From SURF-24 sp964537965 (GTDB lineage Bacteria; Bacteroidota; Ignavibacteria; Ignavibacteriales; SURF-24), in NCBI GenBank assembly GCA_964537965.1, contig CAZIDB010000091.1, positions 1 through 17,654 on the forward strand: 17,654 nt of DNA, read 5' to 3'. How positions within the stretch are numbered: position 1 is the stretch's first letter; each line of letters opens with the position of its first letter. Of the stretch, positions 6,423-13,454 are shown one piece after another. The translations under genes and the position numbers were made by a program. Below the pieces are notes generated by a model. That model ran no database searches, had not been told where the DNA came from, and worked only from the letters and a program-made list of their open reading frames with translations.

Positions 6423-7547
6423 ATGAACCTAAAAATTCTAATTGTCATTGTAGTGTTTGTTTTGGAAATTATTAATGCTCAGCAAATGGAATGGATAATC
6501 TATGACACTACTAATTCAATCTTACCTGATAACCAGATTCATGCAATTGCTGTAGATGAAAACAATATTAAATGGATAGGAACAGCAAAAGGATTGGTGC
6601 GTATAGACGACTCAAATTGGGAGATCTTTAACACTGAAAATTCTGAAATTCCTTCGTCTGTTATTCATTCACTTTATGCGGATAGCAAAGGAGTTTTGGT
6701 TGGAACCGATAGCGGACTTGCAAAATTCTATGATGGGAAATGGATATTGTTCGATAAAGAAAAAATGATTTTTGAGAACCCTCTTATAGTTGATATCATT
6801 AAGGATAAAGAGAATAACTACTGGGTGGCAGGGGAATTAAATTTAATTAAAATTGATGGCCATACCTGTGAAGTTGTATTAAATGAATCTGCAATTGGCA
6901 ATTATCAATCTCTTGTGGTTGATAACAATAATCATATTTGGGTTGGCGACTTTAACCATGCAAACTTTAATGGAGTTTTGTGGGAGTATAACGGCGCTAA
7001 ATGGGAATATAACAAGTTGAACGATTATCCCGATCTAATCTCAAGTTTTCCTTATGCGCTTGCTGTTGATAGTAATAATATTGTNNNNNNNNNNNNNNNN
7101 NNNNNNNNNNNNNNNNNNNNNNNNNNNNNNNNNNNNNNNNNNNNNNNNNNNNNNNNNNNNNNNNNNNNNNNNNNNNNNNNNNNNTACGGTAATAAATGGA
7201 TAGGAACAATTAGCGGAGGACTTGCCGTATATAAGGAGAATGGAATTGTTACTTCAAATCAGGAACCTGCTTCTAATAAGCCATCTGAATTTCATTTGTT
7301 TCAGAATTTTCCAAATCCGTTTAATCCTGTAACTACAATTCAATTTACTGTTCCGGAAAAAGATTATGTAACAATAAAAGTATTTGATATTATGGGAAGA
7401 GAAGTTACAACTCTTGTAAATGAACATAAAGCGTCGGGTGAATATAAAGTTGAATTCAATGCCTCAGATCTGCCAAGCGGAATTTATTATTACAGGATGC
7501 AGGCTGGTGATTTTATATCAAGCAGGAAACTTATTCTGTTAAAATAA
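6423..7547 (+). CDS. secreted beta-propeller protein with type IX sorting domain (contains gap)
   Basis: A signal peptide (residues 1-19, ending before Gln-Gln) is followed by repeated blades of the two-component-regulator-propeller type. Each has a 'HAIAVDENNIKWIGTAKGL' pattern, recurring as 'SLYADSKGVLVGTDSGL' and 'SLVVDNNNHIWVGD'. After the gap one more half blade (NKWIGTISGGLAVY) leads to an 80-residue C-terminal domain beginning FHLFQNFPNPFNP, with VFDIMGREV and a final SRKLILLK. Such domains direct export through the type IX system and are removed or anchored at the surface. The 100-N gap at 7085-7184 falls among the near-identical blades, so true length and blade number are unknown; frames agree on both sides but that may be chance. 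Ligand or partner unknown. No Shine-Dalgarno; the gene diverges from the iron operon. Confidence 0.82.
   Translation: MNLKILIVIVVFVLEIINAQQMEWIIYDTTNSILPDNQIHAIAVDENNIKWIGTAKGLVRIDDSNWEIFNTENSEIPSSVIHSLYADSKGVLVGTDSGLAKFYDGKWILFDKEKMIFENPLIVDIIKDKENNYWVAGELNLIKIDGHTCEVVLNESAIGNYQSLVVDNNNHIWVGDFNHANFNGVLWEYNGAKWEYNKLNDYPDLISSFPYALAVDSNNIXXXXXXXXXXXXXXXXXXXXXXXXXXXXXXXXXXYGNKWIGTISGGLAVYKENGIVTSNQEPASNKPSEFHLFQNFPNPFNPVTTIQFTVPEKDYVTIKVFDIMGREVTTLVNEHKASGEYKVEFNASDLPSGIYYYRMQAGDFISSRKLILLK
7085..7184. other. assembly gap (100 N)
   Basis: Exactly 100 Ns inside the propeller gene, at a point where repeated 'DSNN.. / NKWIGT' blades would confuse assembly. The real missing length is unknown. Confidence 0.97.
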
Positions 7548-7617
7548 TTAATAGCTAAAAGAAATTTTTTCTTAAAAGTTTGAATCGGGAATATTGTTTT
7601 AATCAAATCGGGCTCAT

Positions 7618-7660
7618 TTAACCTTCGGGGATTCTATAAATCCCTGAAGGTTAATTTTAT
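7618..7660 (+). terminator. strong hairpin terminator after the propeller gene
   Basis: TTAACCTTCGGGGATT (7618-7633) pairs with AATCCCTGAAGGTTAA (7639-7654) over 16 positions with a single G-T wobble and a 5-base loop, followed by TTTTAT. It is 71 bases past the stop. The near-perfect stem would also work as a bidirectional block or could be a dispersed palindromic repeat. Confidence 0.7.
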
Positions 7661-7820
7661 CCAGTCTTTTTTTATTACTAAAGTTTTTTACCTATCGGTC
7701 GATTATAAATTGTTAGTATTATTGTTGACTGCAAAGCGGGTATAAATTTTCCTCTCTTTCAACCGTACTAAACAAAAATAGAAACAAGTATTTGTAAACA
7801 ATGTAAGTCTTAAAAAAATT

Positions 7821-8855
7821 ATGAAAGCAAAAAAGTATTTAATCGTTCCTGTAATATTTCTATTAACTATAATTTTTATTTCATGCTCAAAGGATTCGGT
7901 TTCACCTGAAGATATAACAGAGCAGAAAGCCACAGATTATTCAATTTCTGGTCACTGGTTAAACCTTCCTGCCTCAACAGATAAAAATGTGGATGTGTTT
8001 TATCTTTATCCAACTGCATGGGCAAGAACAGACACATCAAAACCTTACATTTGCGAAGTAGATAACCAGATGATGCTTAAGTATTCCAACCTGGCATATG
8101 CAAGGCAAGCTACTGCCTTTGAAACGACAGGAAATGTTTATGCCCCTTACTACAGGCAGGCAGATGCTGCGTATTGTTTCTCTTTAACTGAAGCAGAACA
8201 GGAAAAGATTGTTGCCGGTATTCCCACATTGGATGCTACTGCAGCATTTGATTACTATATTAAAAACTACAATAACGGCCGGCCGTTTATTTTGGCCGGA
8301 CATTCTCAGGGTTCAAATGTTTTATTGTATTTGTTATCCGGCTATATGAAGGCGCATCCTGATGTTTACTCAAGAATGATTGCAGCATACGTAATCGGGT
8401 ATTCAGTTACACAGGAATATCTTGCAAAAAATACTCATCTTAAATTTGCGGAAGGGGCTGATGATACAGGAGTTATAATTTCTTATAATACTCAATCCCC
8501 TGATGTGGCAGCAGGAACAAATGTTCTTGTATTAGATGGCGCTCTTGTTATAAACCCAATTACTTGGACAAGAGATGAAACGTTGGCAACTGCAGATAAA
8601 AACCTGGGTTCTTTAGTTTTAAACCCGGATGGGAGTATTGCCCAGGGCATTCCGGATCCGGTTATGAATTATGCCGATGCACAGGTAGATAAAGTAAAAG
8701 GCGCAGTAATTTGCAGCATTGCAGATGCTGATAAACTTGCACCGGGAAATGCAGTTCTAGTTAAAGGCGTTTTTCACTCATTTGATTATCCTTTCTACTA
8801 TTATAATATCAGGGAAAACGCTACCAACAGAACTAATAAGTTCTTGGGAAAATAA
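7821..8855 (+). CDS. DUF3089 alpha/beta-hydrolase lipoprotein
   Basis: The protein has 344 residues. A lipoprotein signal ends in FISC with Cys22, so it should be lipid-anchored in the envelope. The body matches DUF3089: DVFYLYPT opening strand (about 58-65), nucleophile elbow GHSQGS (160-165, Ser162), and a C-terminal His319 in VFHSFDYPFYYYNIR, the expected place of the catalytic histidine. The family is thought to be serine esterases or lipases; the substrate of this member is unknown. The start is supported by the signal peptide. The nearby plus-strand lipoprotein at 9040 is 184 bases away, so a shared transcript is possible but not shown. Confidence 0.85.
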   Translation: MKAKKYLIVPVIFLLTIIFISCSKDSVSPEDITEQKATDYSISGHWLNLPASTDKNVDVFYLYPTAWARTDTSKPYICEVDNQMMLKYSNLAYARQATAFETTGNVYAPYYRQADAAYCFSLTEAEQEKIVAGIPTLDATAAFDYYIKNYNNGRPFILAGHSQGSNVLLYLLSGYMKAHPDVYSRMIAAYVIGYSVTQEYLAKNTHLKFAEGADDTGVIISYNTQSPDVAAGTNVLVLDGALVINPITWTRDETLATADKNLGSLVLNPDGSIAQGIPDPVMNYADAQVDKVKGAVICSIADADKLAPGNAVLVKGVFHSFDYPFYYYNIRENATNRTNKFLGK

Positions 8856-9039
8856 TTTTAGAAATATTGTGGTTCAAGTAATAAAATGGTATAAACGAGA
8901 TGAACGAAATAAAAGTAACGAAATGAAAAGCACGGGTTGATAGTTTAAATGATTTGTTGTAAATGTTTTTTTTAAATCTTACGATAATAAAAATAATTTC
9001 AAGATCTTCACCAGGGAAATAGGAAAGGCTATACTTAAA

Positions 9040-9762
9040 ATGAAACGCTTAATAATAATTCTGATTTTACCAATGTTCCTTATTGTCAATGGCTGCAAAA
9101 GCGAAGACAATCCAGTTACACCGGTAGAAACCTCTGCTGAAGAAATGTATGAGCTTGCAATGCGGGATGCAATGGTTGCTGAAGAGAATGAGATTTACTC
9201 CAACCTTATTGCTGTTAAACCAGAGAATAGCTATCTGAATTGGTCGAACGGATACGTCCTTGTTGTTACGTGGACAAAATACAGTTCAAGCTATCCTGTA
9301 AATGATACAATCTCTACATGGTGGGGTGAAACCTGGGTTACTGCTGCACCCGAATTGAAAGACTGGTACAAAAAAAATCCGGTTTCAAAAGAAAAAATAA
9401 CGCTTAGAACCGAGCAGCTTTTGGGTTTGCCAAAGAATAGCGGAAATGCTTTTTTTGTTGAACTGTGGGTGAATCCGGATGATCTTTTACGTCCGGCTTA
9501 TGATAATGAAATAAACGATAATACCTGTGGACTCTTCTTTCCTGAAACAGTTAGTGCAGATTATATTTCATGGTTTAATGATAATATCATTTACTCTTAC
9601 TATCCGCAAAAGAATAAAAACAAATATCCCTGGACGCGCCTGGGTTATACTTATGATTGGGGGAACCCGTCAAATGAAATTGGTTTAAGTGAATTTCTAA
9701 TTAAGAAGGATGCGAAAGTAATTGTAAAATCTAATCAGTCAACCGAAGATTACATACGATAA
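9040..9762 (+). CDS. conserved hypothetical lipoprotein
   Basis: This 240-residue protein has a lipoprotein signal (IVNGC, Cys19). It is rich in Trp and Tyr. Motifs that look conserved are VTWT (75-78), WVTAAPELK, LRTEQLLGLP, a 'RPAYDNEINDNTC' segment with a lone cysteine, and PWTRLGYTYDWG followed by GLSEFLI near the C-terminus. I recall this set of motifs from an uncharacterised family of predicted exported proteins in several phyla, but I cannot name a domain or activity. No catalytic triad, metal site or membrane segment beyond the signal is evident. The dense pattern of conserved-looking aromatic and charged residues suggests an enzyme-like or binding fold rather than a structural filler. 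Confidence 0.75.
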   Translation: MKRLIIILILPMFLIVNGCKSEDNPVTPVETSAEEMYELAMRDAMVAEENEIYSNLIAVKPENSYLNWSNGYVLVVTWTKYSSSYPVNDTISTWWGETWVTAAPELKDWYKKNPVSKEKITLRTEQLLGLPKNSGNAFFVELWVNPDDLLRPAYDNEINDNTCGLFFPETVSADYISWFNDNIIYSYYPQKNKNKYPWTRLGYTYDWGNPSNEIGLSEFLIKKDAKVIVKSNQSTEDYIR

Positions 9763-9985
9763 ATTATTCTCTTCTCGCTATTAACCGGAAGACTGTAACA
9801 GAAGCAAATAATTAAGGGTTTAACGTAGAACGTAGAATAAAGAACGAAGAGTTAAAAATTGGGGTTATTGGATTTGTTGAATGATATGGAAATTCAAATT
9901 CAAAAAGAATATTCATTTGTTGATAATCTTTCTCTTAATTATTTTCAATACTGTAATTCAAGTCCATAGACCTAACAACTAATCT

Positions 9986-11698
9986 TCAGGCGTTTTCGAT
10001 GTAACCCTCGATATATTCTGCACGTTTAATTTTGTTGGTTGGCGTTTTGATGAACGGAGAAATTTGTTCGACAATTTTAGAAATTTTTGAAAAGTTGGGA
10101 AGCTTTGCATTTACCTCTCTCCGTAAATTTTCCAGGATATTAATAATATCCGAAGCAATACTTTTATCATCCTTTGCAGCTTTTAAAGTGTCAATATAAC
10201 TATAGTTGGGATACACCCGGGCAATTAGCTGCTTATCTGCCTGATAAACAATTGTTTCCTCCACAAAGATTGATTCTTCCAATTTCGATTCAATAACTTC
10301 CGGATAAATATTTTCACCGGAGGGACCAACTATAACATTTTTTGAGCGTCCGGTAATAAAGATGAAACCATCTTTATCAAGATAGCCTTTATCGCCGGTA
10401 ATGAACCAGCCATCATTAGTAAAACTTTTTCGTGTAAGCTCTTCATCTTTATAATAACCCTTCATTACGTTCGGACCTTTTACACAGATTTCACCAATTC
10501 CGCTATTGGGATCGGGATTGACAATTTTTATTGAGACATCCGAAATTGCGTGACCAGGTGAGCCCATCTTTTGTGTCTTCATCGATGAAAAAGTAACCAG
10601 CGGAGAACATTCGCTTAATCCATAACCGCAGCAATATGGAATGCCGCCTTCTTTCATGAATGTTTCAACTTCCGGCGAAAAACTTGCACCGCCTATAATA
10701 ACACACTCTAACCTGCCACCAAGAAGTTTTTTCACTTTTTTACCGATGATTTTATAAAGTATTTTTTTAGTTAATCCTGTTTTTGATAACAAGCGGAGAG
10801 CAATGCTCCTTGCAATAGTTGGTACAACCTGCTTGTGATATATTTTTTCGAATACCAAAGGAACAGCACCCATAATTGTTGGCTGAACTATCTGCATTGC
10901 ATCGAGTAATATTTTTGGTGCCGGAGGTTTTTGCAGATAATATATACTTGATCCGCACCTGATGATGGAGAGAAAAGCAGATGTTGAACCAAATGCATGC
11001 GCTAAAGGTAAAATTGATAAAACAACGCTCTCTTCGTTAATTACGCCTAAAAGATCAGGACCTTCAAAAAGATTGCTGACCAAATTTTTATGCGTAAGCA
11101 TCACTCCCTTTGAATGACCGGTCGTACCTGATGTATACAAAATCTCCGCAAGATCATCTTCGTTAATTTTTTCGCTGCTATTATTCGATACCGATTTATC
11201 CAGGCTCTTAATAAATTTTCCCGGTAAATCCAGAATCTGCTTCCATAAATTTGTTTTATTCTTTGAGATTTCTGAAAGAGTAGTAAAATCATTTAACTTA
11301 ATTATACTCTTCAATTCACTTAAGGAGTTAAGGTTCAAATTATTATAAAGATTTTCTGAAATAAAAATTCCAACCGCTTCGGAGTGTCTGATGATATGAT
11401 CAATATCTGCTTCAGGAAATTCCTCAAGTATTGGAACCGCTACTGCGCCCATTGTTGTAATAGCCATAAATGCAACAGACCAATTTGGAGAGGAATTACC
11501 GAGAAGAACAATTTTATCTTCTTTCTTAATTCCAATTTGTTTTAATGTTGCTTTTAAGGAGTTAACCTTCTCACCAAATTCACTATAAGTAAATGGTTTT
11601 TCTCCAACTAATGCTAATGAAGGACGGGTTGGGTATTTTTCTATTACCCTTTCAAAAAAGGCATCTAATGTATATTGTGAGAGTCCAAATTTCTTCAT
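9986..11698 (-). CDS. AMP-forming acyl-CoA ligase (long-chain fatty acid type)
   Basis: The 570 residues make a full-length member of the ANL superfamily. It should activate a fatty or other carboxylic acid as acyl-AMP and pass it to CoA. The phosphate loop YTSGTTGHSKG is at 188-198, then GYGLSE (358-363), the TGD motif (434-436), and the hinge region with GRSKNVIV (450-457). The likely catalytic lysine of the C-terminal subdomain is Lys556 in TPTNKIKR. An N-terminal LDAFFERVIEKYP start is typical. Chain length specificity cannot be read from sequence; a phenylacetate or other aryl-acid ligase is less likely given the 'GSPGHAISDV ... GPNVMKGYY' pattern. It is a single gene, convergent with the lipoprotein at 9040. 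No clear Shine-Dalgarno. Confidence 0.88.
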   Translation of the reverse strand: MKKFGLSQYTLDAFFERVIEKYPTRPSLALVGEKPFTYSEFGEKVNSLKATLKQIGIKKEDKIVLLGNSSPNWSVAFMAITTMGAVAVPILEEFPEADIDHIIRHSEAVGIFISENLYNNLNLNSLSELKSIIKLNDFTTLSEISKNKTNLWKQILDLPGKFIKSLDKSVSNNSSEKINEDDLAEILYTSGTTGHSKGVMLTHKNLVSNLFEGPDLLGVINEESVVLSILPLAHAFGSTSAFLSIIRCGSSIYYLQKPPAPKILLDAMQIVQPTIMGAVPLVFEKIYHKQVVPTIARSIALRLLSKTGLTKKILYKIIGKKVKKLLGGRLECVIIGGASFSPEVETFMKEGGIPYCCGYGLSECSPLVTFSSMKTQKMGSPGHAISDVSIKIVNPDPNSGIGEICVKGPNVMKGYYKDEELTRKSFTNDGWFITGDKGYLDKDGFIFITGRSKNVIVGPSGENIYPEVIESKLEESIFVEETIVYQADKQLIARVYPNYSYIDTLKAAKDDKSIASDIINILENLRREVNAKLPNFSKISKIVEQISPFIKTPTNKIKRAEYIEGYIENA

Positions 11699-12055
11699 AC
11701 GATTTTTTGTAGTATATTATTAATCTTACAGCCGTTTCAATTTTAAAGTCAACGACATAATAAAACTCATTCAAATACAATTTTTTTTATATGCAAAGTT
11801 AATAAAAAATATAATTACCGTTTTTCCATAAATCACATCTGAGGTTCATTCAAAAACAATTATAAATTTTTTGGGGAAGTAACAATACTCCTGGCCAGAG
11901 TAGGAATAGCTGGAGAGATTGAGATTTAGCTGAAGACCACGAGTGTATCAAATAAAAAATATTTTTATAATATACAGGCAGAAGATATTGTAATAAAAAA
12001 AACTGGTCTTACAGAAACAGTATTCTCTTAGATTATTAATTTTCCAGAGCACTAA
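11699..12055. other. intergenic region, flagellin 3' end to ligase 5' end
   Basis: This is 357 AT-rich bases. Besides the candidate ligase promoter, the only notable item is a near-palindrome around TGGCCA (CTCCTGGCCAGAG, 11888-11900). I see no coding frame and no RNA gene. Confidence 0.6.
11723..11752 (-). promoter_or_regulatory. possible promoter of the acyl-CoA ligase
   Basis: On the minus strand TTGACT (11752-11747) and TAAGAT (11728-11723) are 18 bases apart, 24 bases before the ATG. Both boxes are imperfect, so this is only a candidate. Confidence 0.35.
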
Positions 12056-13248
12056 TTAAAAAAGCGAAAGCAACTGTTGCGGAGCAGAATTCAACTGAGA
12101 GAACATAGCAGTACCAATTTGAATAGCGATGTTACCTTTTGTTGCGGTCAACTGTTCTGCAGCAACGTCAGCATCAAAAATACTTGATATTGTTGCAGTG
12201 TTATTAGCAATTGAAGCAGTAAGGAATTCGCTCCTTGAATCTATAGTCTGCATTAAGTTACCAATTCTTCCAAGAGATGATCGCACATTATTAGTGATGG
12301 CAGAAATATTGCTTGCTTCGTTTAGAACTGTTGCTGTATCGTCGGACATCAGTCCACCCTCACTATTTCCGGATGATTCCATCGTTATTCCCATCAATGA
12401 AGTAATATCGTATCCGCTTTCGGTAACAAAGCTTGTTATATTCTTTGGACTGCTAACTGCACGATATTCTGCAGTATGTGTAGAACCTGTATAAATAAAG
12501 GGCAATTCAACAACTGTATTGTCTGAAATAAAGTTCTTGAATAGATCGGTAATAGTAGAGTTAAAACGGTTTGGTGTTGATGGCGCAGTAAATACAAGAG
12601 AATCAGAACTGCCATCGGCATAGGTTATTTTTATACTGGAATTTATTTCAATATTAGAAGTATCAAGACCGTTAGTAGCATAAACGCTGCCATTATAGGA
12701 AGAAACTCCGGGATCACTTCCGTTCAATACTTCCTCTAATTCTTCAACATTAAGATAGCTATCGCTTGCAAAATCCACAATAAAATCATTACCGCCTATA
12801 TCAAATGTATCGTTTGCAGCAAGTGCAGTGCCGTCAGCCTGGGCTAATAAATTGTGCCCGTTGATGTTTGTGTTTTTAAGAATGGAATCAATTTCACCTG
12901 CTAATGTTCTAATGTCCTTGGCGATTGAATCTTTATCCTTCAGAGGATCCTTTGAATCAATATGCTTAGCCGAGATCTGATTAAGTTTATCGTTTATCTG
13001 CTGTAAAGCAGTTTCGGCAGTAGACAGGTAATTTTTAGCAGATGAAACGTGTTGAGCTGAGATTTTTGCTTTAATGATTGAGCTTCAAGTTGTTTTCCAA
13101 CATTGTAGCCTGAAGTATCATCAGCAACGCTATTGATTTTTTTCATTGTGGTCAGATGTAACTGAGCTTTCAGTGTTTCTGCACTGGCTTTTGTCAATGC
13201 ATTGTATGTTTGAAGTGAACTGACGTTTGTATTAACTGAAAAAGCCAA
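12056..13248 (-). pseudogene. flagellin, frameshifted by one missing base
   Basis: The N-terminal frame (13248 downward) reads MAFSVNTNVSSLQTYNALTK and on to INSVADDTSGYNVGKQLEAQ, a flagellin D0/D1 start. It then goes out of frame near 13078-13081. The next frame continues directly with IIKAKISAQHVSSAKNYLST and a TALQQINDKLNQI helix. It runs through a variable middle to a classic flagellin end (SRSEFLTASIANNTATISSI, DADVAAEQL, final PQQLLSLF). Restoring one base gives 1194 bases, exactly 397 residues plus stop, a normal flagellin length. Residues usually read as 'TGKRIN' are 'TMKKIN', and the start codon is TTG. A sigma-28-like promoter and a structured leader precede it. Either a recent mutation or a sequencing error in an A-run; both remain open. 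Confidence 0.85.
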
Positions 13249-13271
13249 GATATACCTACGTGTATATATGT

Positions 13272-13289
13272 TTAAGCATCCTTGCTTAA
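13272..13289 (-). promoter_or_regulatory. CsrA-type GGA hairpin in flagellin leader
   Basis: The leader RNA reads UUAAGCA-AGGA-UGCUUAA, a perfect 7-base-pair stem with GGA in the loop. CAAGGAUG matches the core of the CsrA high-affinity consensus (RUACARGGAUGU). It lies 23 bases before the flagellin start. CsrA binding is inferred from this match and from the known CsrA control of flagellin translation in Bacillus. Confidence 0.55.
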
Positions 13290-13312
13290 GATTTTAGTTC
13301 ATTCTCAAAAAA

Positions 13313-13340
13313 TTATCGGAGTTCAAACTATATAAGTTTA
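13313..13340 (-). promoter_or_regulatory. sigma-28 (FliA)-like flagellin promoter
   Basis: On the minus strand TAAA (13340-13337), a 16-base spacer and TCCGATAA (13320-13313) match the FliA consensus TAAA-N15-GCCGATAA at all but one base, with a spacer one longer. It lies 64 bases before the flagellin start. Confidence 0.65.
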
Positions 13341-13454
13341 GTCCAAAAATCATTTTTTTTGTTATAAAAAATAAAGTCTGGCCATAAATTTTTAGACTTA
13401 TGAGGTCTTAATATTCTGGAGAATATTTCGTTTTATCTTAAACCTGTATGTAAG

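Noticed and set aside
9815..9860. AACGTAG repeated twice plus related AACGAAG as a tandem array or CRISPR
   Set aside because: Only two exact 7-base copies and no spacer pattern; no CRISPR array is present in the window.
13411..13426. ATATTCT-GG-AGAATAT palindrome as terminator of the large secreted protein gene
   Set aside because: The stem is nearly all A/T and no T-run follows on the minus strand, so it is too weak to call.
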